A stretch of DNA of 64,000 bases. Source: Mycobacterium aquaticum (GTDB taxonomy: Bacteria > Actinomycetota > Actinomycetes > Mycobacteriales > Mycobacteriaceae). The notes beneath the pieces are model-generated. The model worked only from the letters and a program-made list of their open reading frames with translations. It searched no databases and had not been told where the DNA came from. The stretch lies in contig NZ_MVHF01000002.1 of assembly GCF_002086485.1 (NCBI RefSeq), positions 248,001 through 312,000 on the forward strand, read 5' to 3'. The translations under genes and the position numbers were made by a program. This document shows positions 17,054 through 24,917 of the stretch, in pieces. The first letter of the stretch is position 1; each line of letters opens with the position of its first letter.

Positions 17054-17893
17054 ATGACGTACTCGGATCCGCGCACCGACGACTCGCTTCCCGCGAAGAC
17101 GGCGAATCAGGATGCCAGCGAAGCGGCCGACCTGGTCGTCGCCGCTGCCGCAGGGGAGCAGCAGATCAGCGCCACCGAGCTCGGGCGGAGACTACTCGCA
17201 GTAAGCCGCACCGTCGCCGATGAGGACGAACTGCTCAGCCTGCTGCAGAACCTCGCCCAAATTGCCCAGCAGACGATTCCCGGCGCCGACAGCACCGGCG
17301 TGACCATCGATCTGGCCAGACGAACCTATACGGCTGTGCACACCGACCAGCGCACTCTGCGGGTCGACACCGAACAGTACGACTGTGGCGAGGGTCCTTG
17401 CCTGCAGGCCGCCCGCACAGGCCAGATCGTGCTCGTGGACTTCAGTCAAGCCGCAGCCACATGGCCGCGCTTCGCAGCCGCCGCCGAAGCCGAAGGCATT
17501 CTCAGTTTTCTCGCCGCGCCACTGAAAACTGAGGATCAGACCCTAGGGTCACTCAACCTGTATGGCCGGTCTCCTTCGGCGTTCGACAGCTTCGACGTCG
17601 AAATCCTGGACCTGCTGACCGAAGCGGTATCCCGTGCGATCGGTGATTTCGCACGCTTCCGTTCGGCCCATGATGTGGCGACCGGACTGCAGCGAGCCTT
17701 GGAGACCCGCGCCCCCATCGAACAGGCCAAGGGAATGCTGATGGCCATGCACGCCATCGATGCCGATGAGGCCTTTGCACGGTTGCGTCGGGAAAGTCAG
17801 AACACAAATATTCCACTCCGCATTGTGGCGACTCGTCTCGTCCGGCAGCTCACTTCGCCGCCTGGCACGGAAACAGATGGCGAGGCTGTTTGA
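17054..17893 (+). CDS. GAF-ANTAR domain regulator
   Basis: A 279-residue protein. Residues about 60-190 form a GAF sensor domain (YDCGEGPCLQAARTGQIVLV, FLAAPLKTEDQTLGSLNLYG). Residues about 205-265 form an ANTAR RNA-binding domain (RAPIEQAKGMLMAMHAIDADEAFARLRRES) with the typical EQAKGML core. ANTAR proteins promote antitermination by binding paired hexaloop RNA stems; this is well established for mycobacterial and enterobacterial members. Its target RNA is not evident here. The ATG just upstream of TYSDPRTDD is used. Confidence 0.85.
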   Translation: MTYSDPRTDDSLPAKTANQDASEAADLVVAAAAGEQQISATELGRRLLAVSRTVADEDELLSLLQNLAQIAQQTIPGADSTGVTIDLARRTYTAVHTDQRTLRVDTEQYDCGEGPCLQAARTGQIVLVDFSQAAATWPRFAAAAEAEGILSFLAAPLKTEDQTLGSLNLYGRSPSAFDSFDVEILDLLTEAVSRAIGDFARFRSAHDVATGLQRALETRAPIEQAKGMLMAMHAIDADEAFARLRRESQNTNIPLRIVATRLVRQLTSPPGTETDGEAV

Positions 17894-18109
17894 TCGGCGA
17901 CACGGGAACGACGCTGGGATGCTCAACGCCGTAGCTGCGGTCCAAAGCATCGCCTTGTGCAGGACCTCGATGCAGCCCGTCGCAGCCCTCACCGTCGAGT
18001 AATGTGCCCACCGAGTTGCCGACGCAAACACCGAAACAAAGAGGCTGCGTGAGATTCCTGGCGGCGACCGCCTGGGGAACCGTCTGACCACGAGCTTCGA
18101 CCGCTTGTG

Positions 18110-18143
18110 CCGGCGCGCGGCGCGCGGATTTGCGGCACGCCGG
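18110..18143. terminator. Possible GC-rich hairpin between convergent genes
   Basis: CCGGCG at 18110-18115 can pair with CGCCGG at 18138-18143, with further partial pairing inside. It lies between the GAF-ANTAR stop (17893) and the MetQ stop (18159). There is no U-run, so it is only a weak terminator candidate. The rest of this 265-base gap holds nothing recognisable. Confidence 0.25.
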
Positions 18144-18158
18144 GTTGTCGCCCACCGG

Positions 18159-18983
18159 TTACCAGGCGGGGACGAGGACTTCCCTGCCTCCGAACGAGTC
18201 CAGCAGTTGCTTCTTCACGGAGTCACTCTGGTAGGACTCCTTGAGCACCTTGATCTTCTCGGTCTCCTGCTGGCCGTTCTTGACCGCGATGACGTCGGGG
18301 GACTGGCTCGACTTGGCTTCCTTGACAAGCGCGGTGTTGTAGTCGATTCCGATGTCAGCGGCCTGCGAGCCGTAGAGGAAGCCGGCGTCGGCATCGTCGA
18401 GTGCCTTGGGCAGCAAGGCGTAGTCGAGGCCCTGGATCTTGATGTTGCGCGGGTTCTCGACGATGTCCTTGTCGGTGATCGCGAGTGGGTCGACGCCTGG
18501 CCGCAGCTTGATCAGGCCCGCGTCCTGCAGCATCAAGAACGTGCGGAAGAAGTTCGACGGGTCGATGTGCGCTGTGACGACGGCTCCGTTCGGCAGGTCC
18601 TGGATCGACTTCCACTTCTTCGAGAACAATCCACTCGGATCGGTGAAGGCGGGAAATGCGGCAACGAGATTCCCGTGGAACTGCCGGTTGTAGTAGTCCA
18701 GATAAGCCTGATGCTGGTGGTATGTGGCGTCGGCTTCACCACTTTCGACCGCTGAATTGAGTTCGGGCCCATCGGTGATGAACTTGTAGTCAAGCTTGTA
18801 GCCGTGCTTGGCCACCTCGTCCGCCAGCGCCTTGGTGGTGTCCTCGTAGACCGCGATGTTGGTCGAGACGAACTTGATCGTCTTGTCGTCGCTGCTGCTG
18901 CCGAGTCCGGTCACCGACGAGCACGCCGAAGTGGCACCGGTCATGATGAGTAGCGCAGCGGCGGCGAATGCCTTGAATCTCAT
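18159..18983 (-). CDS. MetQ/NlpA family substrate-binding lipoprotein
   Basis: A 274-residue extracytoplasmic binding protein. The signal segment FAAAALLIMTGATSAC ends in a lipobox-like TSAC, so Cys21 is probably lipidated. The mature part has NlpA features: KFVSTNIAVYEDTTKALADE, EADATYHQHQAYLDYYN, and NPRNIKIQGLDYALLPKALDD. Classical members bind methionine. Here it sits behind an LLM monooxygenase, MetN and MetI in one operon, so the ligand may be methionine-like or another organosulfur compound, such as a sulfone or sulfonate. It is last in the operon, 37 bases after MetI. Confidence 0.88.
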   Translation of the reverse strand: MRFKAFAAAALLIMTGATSACSSVTGLGSSSDDKTIKFVSTNIAVYEDTTKALADEVAKHGYKLDYKFITDGPELNSAVESGEADATYHQHQAYLDYYNRQFHGNLVAAFPAFTDPSGLFSKKWKSIQDLPNGAVVTAHIDPSNFFRTFLMLQDAGLIKLRPGVDPLAITDKDIVENPRNIKIQGLDYALLPKALDDADAGFLYGSQAADIGIDYNTALVKEAKSSQSPDVIAVKNGQQETEKIKVLKESYQSDSVKKQLLDSFGGREVLVPAW

Positions 18984-19020
18984 ATTGACTCCTTTTTGAG
19001 CGAATGGGAACGGGGTGGGT

Positions 19021-19689
19021 TCAACGTTTGCGTTTGTCCGTATGGCGGACGAAGTAGTTTCCGGCCATCTGGATCACCTGCACCCACAGGACGATCACCA
19101 GCACGGTCGCAGCCATGATGGCGGGCTCGTAGCGGTAGTAGCCGAACGTGATGGCGAAATTACCCAGACCGCCACCACCCACCAGCCCCGCAACGGTCGT
19201 GGCCGACAGATAGATGACGCTGAGAATGGTGAACGCATTGATCAATCCTGGCCGTGCCTCGACCAACAGGATGTGACGGATCAGCTGTAACCGGCTGGCG
19301 CCGAAGGCTTGTCCTGCCTCGACCACTCCCCGACGAACATCCAGCAGCGCCTGCTCGACCAGCCGAGCGAACTCGGGAATCGCGCTGATCGACAGGGGCA
19401 CCACGACCGCCGTGGTCCCGATCGCGGTGCCGACCACAAAACGCGTCAACGGGATCACCGAGATGAGCAGGATCAAGAAGGGGAAGGAGCGGACGAAGTT
19501 CACCACTGCGTCGAGCACGAGATAAAGCGATCGATTGGGCGCCAGGGAGTCCGGACGCACCATGTACAGCCAGATGCCGAGCGCTCCACCGAAGATGAAT
19601 GCCACGACCAGGGTCAGCACCAACATGTACGCGGTTTGGGCGGTCGCGATGCCGATCTCGGGTAGTACGCCGTGCACTTTCTCAAGCAT
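19021..19689 (-). CDS. MetI-type ABC transporter permease
   Basis: A 222-residue membrane subunit with five or six helices. The cytoplasmic coupling loop reads EAGQAFGASRLQLIRHILLVEARPGL, the EAA-like motif of MetI permeases. The C-terminal TTVAGLVGGGGLGNFAITFGYYRYEP is characteristic of the methionine family. It overlaps the MetN-like gene by 8 bases and pairs with it and the lipoprotein as one importer. Confidence 0.9.
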   Translation of the reverse strand: MLEKVHGVLPEIGIATAQTAYMLVLTLVVAFIFGGALGIWLYMVRPDSLAPNRSLYLVLDAVVNFVRSFPFLILLISVIPLTRFVVGTAIGTTAVVVPLSISAIPEFARLVEQALLDVRRGVVEAGQAFGASRLQLIRHILLVEARPGLINAFTILSVIYLSATTVAGLVGGGGLGNFAITFGYYRYEPAIMAATVLVIVLWVQVIQMAGNYFVRHTDKRKR

Positions 19690-20509
19690 CGGCGACCTCC
19701 CACCCCCGCGACGGCCGGTCAGCCTGACCGAACAGATATCGCGAAATGGAGGTTTCCGGTCTGATCGGGGCGCCCAAGCTGAAGTTCTCGACGATCACCC
19801 CGCGCTCCATCACCGAGATCCGGTCGCACACAGCGTTGATGACGTGCACCTCGTGTGTGACGACGACGATGGTAATACCGCGTTCGGAGTTGATGCCACG
19901 CAACAGCTGGAGGATTTCGTCGGTGGTGCGCGGGTCCAGTGCGGAGGTTGCCTCATCACACAGCAGCACCTCGGGTTCGGTGACGAGAGCCCGCGCGATA
20001 CCAACGCGTTGTTTCTGTCCTCCGCTCAGCCGCTCCGGGTACCCGAAGGCCTTGTCCTCGAGTCCCACAGCCGCAAGCGATGCCAGCGCCTTCTCACGCC
20101 TGGCCGCGCGGCCGGCTTTCGCCAACCTCAACGGCAATTCGACGTTTTCCACGACGGTCTTGTTCGCCAGCAGGTTGAATTCCTGGAAGATCATGCCGAT
20201 GGCGCGGCGCCGGGCGCGTAGAGCTCGCTCGGACAACGTCGTCAGGTCCTCACCATTGACTACGACGGCACCCGACTCAGGTCGTTCGAGCATGTTGATG
20301 GTCCGCAGCAGGGTGGACTTGCCGGCGCCACTGAACCCTGCGATGCCGTGCACACAACCACGAGTGATGTCGAGATACACGTTGTCGAGGGCAGTGAACC
20401 GGCCACCGTCATGGTTGCGGTACGTCTTGGTCACCCCGGTCAAGCGCACGAGCGGCTCGCGGACATCCCGTAGTGGCGAGACGGGAGGTGACTGAATCTC
20501 AGATGTCAT
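19682..20509 (-). CDS. MetN-type ABC transporter ATP-binding protein
   Basis: A 275-residue ATPase: Walker A GFSGAGKST, Q-loop IFQEFNLL, signature LSGGQKQR, Walker B VLLCDEATSAL and switch His in VTHEVHVI. It lacks the C-terminal NIL regulatory domain that the MetN at 22274 has, so feedback inhibition by the transported amino acid is probably absent. Its ATG overlaps the LLM monooxygenase stop by ATGA. The order is monooxygenase, ATPase, permease, lipoprotein. Confidence 0.9.
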   Translation of the reverse strand: MTSEIQSPPVSPLRDVREPLVRLTGVTKTYRNHDGGRFTALDNVYLDITRGCVHGIAGFSGAGKSTLLRTINMLERPESGAVVVNGEDLTTLSERALRARRRAIGMIFQEFNLLANKTVVENVELPLRLAKAGRAARREKALASLAAVGLEDKAFGYPERLSGGQKQRVGIARALVTEPEVLLCDEATSALDPRTTDEILQLLRGINSERGITIVVVTHEVHVINAVCDRISVMERGVIVENFSLGAPIRPETSISRYLFGQADRPSRGWEVADA

Positions 20510-21888
20510 GCTCGGGCCGTCGCGCGGGCACCGATCCGGTAGGCCGACGCAGGATGATCATCACGGATTGCAGGAGAAGCGGTTTCGCTGAGCTTCTCGC
20601 GCAATGTGCCTGGAAGATAGTTGTTGGGCAGCCGACCGCGGCGGCGTAGCTCGGGTACCACGAATTCGATGAAATCCTCGAATGAACCGGGGCTCACCAC
20701 ATGCGCCAGATTGAAACCATCGAGGTCGGCTTCTTCTGCCAGCGCTTCGAGTTGATCGGCCACGCGGTGCGGGCCACCGATGATCGTCGGGTGCAAGCCT
20801 CCGAGCGCCATGGTGTCCACGATGTCGCGCAGGGTCTGTCCGCGTCCGGAAGCCAGCGTCGACTGTGATGCGTTCGTCTCGGTGCGTTGGACGACTTCAT
20901 CGAGATCGTGACCGGACCAGTCGTGTCCGGTGAACGCTGAAAACAGCGCCAATGCCCCCTCCGTACTCGAATAGCCAACGTAATCAGCATGCTTGGACTG
21001 CGCAGTGGCGTCGTCGGGACCGGTGATGACGGTCACGGATGTGATGAACTTGATGGCCTCGGGGTCGCGGCCCGCTGCGGCGGCGCGCCGTTTGATCTGG
21101 GTGACGCTGCGTCCGATCTCGCGAGCGTCGCGCCCTCCGAGGAAGACCAATTCGGCGTTTCGTGCTGCGAACTCTTGGCCCCGAGCCGATGCGCCGGCCT
21201 GAAAGATCACCGGGGTCCGCTGTGGTGTCGGTTCGCACAGATGAGGGCCCACCACGTCGTAGTACTTTCCGTGATGGTCGATCCGGTGCACTTTCGCGGG
21301 GTCGGTGTAGACGCCGGCGGCGCGATCACGCAGCACGGCTTCGTCTTCCCACGACCCTTCCCAGAGCTTGTACGTGACGTCGAGGAACTCCTGAGCGCGG
21401 TCATAGCGCTCATCGTGGTCGAACTGTTCCGACAGCCCCAGATTGCGTGCGGCGCTGTCGATCATCGACGTGACGACGTTCCAGGCGATCCGACCGTCGG
21501 TCAGTTGGTCCAGGGTCGAGAATGTTCGTGCCAGCAGGTAGGGCTGTGCGTATGACGTCGACACCGTCACACCGAAACCCAGATGACGCGTTGCCGCTGC
21601 CATCGCCGAAACCGCCAGCAGAGGATCGCTGACCGGCATCTGCGTGGCATTGCGCAACGCCGCATCGGTCTTGCCCTGGTACACCTCGATGGGGCCGAGG
21701 ACGTCGGCGATGAAGAGCGCGTCGAATCCGCCTGATTCCAGCAATTGCGCCAGATCGGTCCAGTACTTCAGCGAACGATAACGGTATGCGTGATCGTCAG
21801 GGTGTCGCCACAAGCCGGGCGAGATATGCCCGACCGCCGACATGGTGAAACCATTGAGGATCAGGCGTTTTCGACGCGCGGAAGGCAT
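20506..21888 (-). CDS. LLM class flavin-dependent monooxygenase, NtaA/SnaA/DszA family
   Basis: A 460-residue TIM-barrel flavin monooxygenase. It shows the family pattern SGGFDALFIADV, STLDQLTDGRIAWNVVTS, ERYDRAQEFLDVTYKLWEGSW and TPVIFQAGASARGQEFAARNAE. Members use reduced FMN from a separate reductase to oxidise sulfones, sulfonates or aminopolycarboxylates. It leads an operon with a MetNIQ-type importer, so desulfurization of the imported compound is likely. ATG 21888 is chosen. The frame is open upstream, and GTG 21951 would add 21 residues in-frame after a 14-codon ORF. Confidence 0.88.
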   Translation of the reverse strand: MPSARRKRLILNGFTMSAVGHISPGLWRHPDDHAYRYRSLKYWTDLAQLLESGGFDALFIADVLGPIEVYQGKTDAALRNATQMPVSDPLLAVSAMAAATRHLGFGVTVSTSYAQPYLLARTFSTLDQLTDGRIAWNVVTSMIDSAARNLGLSEQFDHDERYDRAQEFLDVTYKLWEGSWEDEAVLRDRAAGVYTDPAKVHRIDHHGKYYDVVGPHLCEPTPQRTPVIFQAGASARGQEFAARNAELVFLGGRDAREIGRSVTQIKRRAAAAGRDPEAIKFITSVTVITGPDDATAQSKHADYVGYSSTEGALALFSAFTGHDWSGHDLDEVVQRTETNASQSTLASGRGQTLRDIVDTMALGGLHPTIIGGPHRVADQLEALAEEADLDGFNLAHVVSPGSFEDFIEFVVPELRRRGRLPNNYLPGTLREKLSETASPAIRDDHPASAYRIGARATARA

Positions 21889-22013
21889 GTCATCTCGTTT
21901 CGCTTCGGTAAGGAGTTGGCCCAGTTGATGGGCGCAGGCGCTCTGAGTGGTCACCGCGCCGGGGATGCCGGCTGGGCGGCATGCTGAGCCGTCATGACGC
22001 GACGGCGCAGAGC

Positions 22014-22026
22014 GACCAGATTGGTC
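22014..22026. promoter_or_regulatory. GACCA-GAT-TGGTC palindrome between divergent sulfur operons
   Basis: GACCA (22014-22018) and TGGTC (22022-22026) form an inverted repeat in the 385-base region between the divergent LLM gene (21888) and the Cys-rich leader/MetN operon (22101/22274). A related GACCAA-TGATG-TTGGTC palindrome lies before the other sulfur operon at 54722-54738. The arms are short and the spacing differs, so a shared regulator is only a suggestion. Confidence 0.3.
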
Positions 22027-22100
22027 TGTAGTGTGCCTCAACTGAATCCGCTGCGTCAGTGATCGAATCCGACAGATTCTTATGGACTTCGCGCGCATTG

Positions 22101-22277
22101 ATGACGAAATGCTTCTCGGCGGACGCCTACCGGCTGCGCTGCCGTGCTTTCGGCGGACATCGACCGAGACATGATCCCGTCACGTTGATCGGAACGCTGG
22201 GCAGCCCATCGTGCTTCTGTCAATCTCCGTGGTGTCTCGGGTTATTTGGGCGTCAAAGGGAGTGTGCCCACAGATGA
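22101..22277 (+). CDS. Cys-rich small ORF, candidate cysteine-responsive leader
   Basis: From ATG 22101 a 58-codon frame ends in a TGA that overlaps the MetN start as ATGA (22274-22277). It encodes six cysteines (10 percent), four of them in the last 21 codons, including S-C-F-C-Q-S-P-W-C. In mycobacteria, short cysteine-rich leader ORFs are known to act as cysteine-sensing attenuators through translational coupling; that is published for poly-Cys leaders. The residues here are spread out rather than consecutive. The rest of the 21889-22273 gap shows no other gene. It could instead be a non-coding overlap. Confidence 0.4.
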   Translation: MTKCFSADAYRLRCRAFGGHRPRHDPVTLIGTLGSPSCFCQSPWCLGLFGRQRECAHR

Positions 22278-23281
22278 TCGAACTGGCCGAATTGTCCAAG
22301 GTTTACGGCCACGGAGTCCAGCAAACGGTGGTCCTGGATCGGATCAACTTCCGGGTCGACGCCGGAGAGATCTTTGCGGTGATCGGACCCAGCGGAGCTG
22401 GAAAGAGCACCCTCGCGCAGTGCATCAATCTGCTGACCCCGCCGACCTCCGGGTCGGTTGTCGTCAACGGGGAGAACCTGACCCAGTTGTCCAGCCGCGA
22501 ATTGCGTGTCGCACGCCGCAGGATCGGGACGGTATTCCAGTCGGCCGGCCTTCTCGAACGACGCACTGCCGCGGAGAACGTTGCGATGCCGTTGGAGTAT
22601 CTAGGCGTCACCGCCGCGGAGACCAGGACGCGGGTCAATGAGCTACTCGACCGTGTCGGGCTGGCCGAACGTGCGCAGCATTACCCGTTCCAGCTTTCCG
22701 GTGGACAGCGGCAACGTGTAGGTATCGCTCGGGCGCTGGCGCTGCGGCCGTCGGTGTTGCTCTCTGATGAGGCCACTGCCGGGCTGGATCCGATCACCAC
22801 GGACTCCGTCCTCGGACTGTTGCGTGAACTGCGCGATGACTTCAAGTTGTCCATCGTCTTCATCACTCACGAAATGGATGCAGTTCTCAAGGTCGCCGAC
22901 TCGGTGGCCCGGCTCGACCGCGGGAGCATCGTCGAATCCGGGCGGCTGATCGATCTTCTGACCGACGCCGGGTCGACGCTGGGCGCCGAATTGCGGCCAC
23001 ACCGGGTCGACGCTGAACCGACTGCAGGACAAGGGGTATGGCAGGTGATCTATGAGGCGCCGGACGTGCCGGCGGACTGGATCGGCCGGGCTTCGGCCGA
23101 TCTCGGTGTCGCACTGTCGGTTCTGGGCGCCTCGGTGCAGGTGGTCGGTGGCGTCAGCGTCGGAAGTGCCACCATCGCGGTACCCGCCGACCTGACGCCC
23201 AGGGTCACCGGGGTGCTGAGCGCATACGGGCTGTCGGCTGTGCCACGCGATCGGAGCGCCCCACTGGAGGGCGTGGCATGA
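22274..23281 (+). CDS. MetN-type ABC ATPase with C-terminal NIL domain
   Basis: A 335-residue ATPase with Walker A GPSGAGKST, Q-loop VFQSAGLL, signature LSGGQRQR, Walker B VLLSDEATAGLD and ITHEMDAV. Residues about 255-330 form a NIL/ACT-like regulatory domain (VWQVIYEAPDVPADWIGRAS...VSVGSATIAVPADL), which in MetN binds methionine and inhibits transport. An AAAGGGAG site precedes ATG 22274. The frame is open back to GTG 22211, but that part coincides with the Cys-rich leader. It is followed by MetI, MetQ-like and LLM genes with 4-base overlaps. Confidence 0.9.
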   Translation: MIELAELSKVYGHGVQQTVVLDRINFRVDAGEIFAVIGPSGAGKSTLAQCINLLTPPTSGSVVVNGENLTQLSSRELRVARRRIGTVFQSAGLLERRTAAENVAMPLEYLGVTAAETRTRVNELLDRVGLAERAQHYPFQLSGGQRQRVGIARALALRPSVLLSDEATAGLDPITTDSVLGLLRELRDDFKLSIVFITHEMDAVLKVADSVARLDRGSIVESGRLIDLLTDAGSTLGAELRPHRVDAEPTAGQGVWQVIYEAPDVPADWIGRASADLGVALSVLGASVQVVGGVSVGSATIAVPADLTPRVTGVLSAYGLSAVPRDRSAPLEGVA

Positions 23282-24006
23282 CCGAGTCCGTTCTCGCCAG
23301 CATGAAGGTTCCGCTGGGCGACCTTCCTGGGCTGTTACTACCTGCTCTGATCGATACGGTGATCATGGTCGGCATCGTGATGGCGATCGTCGTCGCTGTC
23401 GGTGTGCCCTTCGGGGCGCTGCTGCACAATCTCGCACCAGGCGGGCTGTACGAAAACCCGGCGCTGCACACGCCACTGGCCTGGATCGTCAACATCGGCA
23501 GGTCATTGCCGTTCCTGATCTTGATGGCGTCCATCGTCCCGTTCACCCGGCTCATCACGGGGACGAATATCGGTATAGCGGCGGCCGTGGTGCCGATGTC
23601 GTTGGCGGGCACCGCCTTTTTCACCCGGATCGTCGAGAACTCTCTGCGTTCGGTACCGCAGTACGTCGTCGACGTCGCGCGCGCCTCGGGCGGGTCTCGG
23701 TTGCAGATCATCCGGACGGCCCAACTGCATGAGGCGGTTCCGTCGATCCTCGGGGGGCTGACCATCACCATCATCGGGATGATTGACTACTCCGCCATCG
23801 CGGGCACCATCGGCGCCGGTGGAATCGGTTATGTGGCAGTCACATACGGATATCAACGATTCGACCAGCTGGTCATGGTGGCCACCATCGTCATCCTCAT
23901 CATCGTCGTGGCCATCGTTCAGCTGGTCGGCGACGCGCTCGTCCGATACACCACATCGCACCGACGGGCACGGGCCCACGTCAGAACCGCAGGAGCCGCA
24001 TCATGA
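23278..24006 (+). CDS. MetI-type ABC transporter permease
   Basis: A 242-residue permease. The coupling loop VDVARASGGSRLQIIRTAQLHEAVPSI and the C-terminal YSAIAGTIGAGGIGYVAVTYGYQRFD match MetI, and about five helices are visible. It overlaps MetN (ATGA) and the binding protein (ATGA), so the three are probably made in fixed ratio. Confidence 0.9.
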   Translation: MTESVLASMKVPLGDLPGLLLPALIDTVIMVGIVMAIVVAVGVPFGALLHNLAPGGLYENPALHTPLAWIVNIGRSLPFLILMASIVPFTRLITGTNIGIAAAVVPMSLAGTAFFTRIVENSLRSVPQYVVDVARASGGSRLQIIRTAQLHEAVPSILGGLTITIIGMIDYSAIAGTIGAGGIGYVAVTYGYQRFDQLVMVATIVILIIVVAIVQLVGDALVRYTTSHRRARAHVRTAGAAS

Positions 24007-24917
24007 CCACTACACCGACTCCCGCGCATCCGGCGGAGGACCACGGTTTCACCATCGCCAAGCGTCGCAAGTGGCCGTACGCATTGATCGCAGTGGTCGT
24101 CATCATTGGGGTTGCGGCATACGTGTTGGTCAGCCGCGGTGGCGCAGCGACGTCGGCGAATGAGACGGCGGGAGCGACGCTTCAGGTCGTCTACCTCGAT
24201 TCCAATCCCGCTGAGCAACGGATTATCGACTACATCGGCAACAATATCGCTGCCGACTACGGCATCAAGGTGGCAGGGGTCGGGCTCGGCGACAGCACCC
24301 AGATCAACAGCGCGATCAGCGATGGACGTTTCGCCGGGACGATCTTCCAGCATCGCCACTGGTTGCAGCAGGTGCTGGACGCAAATCCGGGTTTCCGCGA
24401 GCAGGCCGCCACCGGGCCGTTCTTCCACTGGGTTTTCGGAATATGGTCGGACAAATACCGGACACCGCAGGAGATTCCCAACGGCGCCAGAGTGTCGCTG
24501 CTGGCTGATCCCGCCAACAACGCCCAAGGAATCTGGTACCTCGCTCAGGCCGGACTGGTCACGCTGCGACCCGGTGCGGATACCACCGCACTGACCGTAC
24601 GAGACATCGCGTCCAATCCGCGCAACCTGCAGTTCGAGCTGCTCGACTTCGGCGCCCAGCCGCGGGCACTTCGGGATCTGGACGCCATCGTCGGATACGC
24701 GGAATCCTTTCTGGCAGCGGGGGTTCCCGAGGAAAAACTGATCTTTGCGCCCAAGTCTCCCGACGAGTTCGCCTCCGTGCTGACCGTGGGCAGCGACTAC
24801 ATCAACACGGCGAACATCCAGAACCTGATCAAGGCTTTCAACGATCCGCGGGTGCAAACCTTCATCGCAACCGATCCCGATGTCAAGAAGCTCGCCCTGC
24901 CAGGAGAACACAGTTAG
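24003..24917 (+). CDS. MetQ/NlpA-like binding protein anchored by an N-terminal helix (no lipobox)
   Basis: A 304-residue binding protein. Residues 26-44 form one transmembrane helix after KRRKWPY, but there is no Cys anywhere in the protein, so it cannot be a lipoprotein like other MetQ proteins. The binding part keeps family blocks (AISDGRFAGTIFQHRHWLQQ, IPNGARVSLLADPANNAQG, NPRNLQFELLDFGAQPRALRDLD). After the initiator there is no Met either. It lies between MetI and an LLM monooxygenase. The loss of the lipid-anchor Cys together with a sulfur-free sequence suggests adaptation to sulfur starvation. Confidence 0.82.
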   Translation: MTTTPTPAHPAEDHGFTIAKRRKWPYALIAVVVIIGVAAYVLVSRGGAATSANETAGATLQVVYLDSNPAEQRIIDYIGNNIAADYGIKVAGVGLGDSTQINSAISDGRFAGTIFQHRHWLQQVLDANPGFREQAATGPFFHWVFGIWSDKYRTPQEIPNGARVSLLADPANNAQGIWYLAQAGLVTLRPGADTTALTVRDIASNPRNLQFELLDFGAQPRALRDLDAIVGYAESFLAAGVPEEKLIFAPKSPDEFASVLTVGSDYINTANIQNLIKAFNDPRVQTFIATDPDVKKLALPGEHS

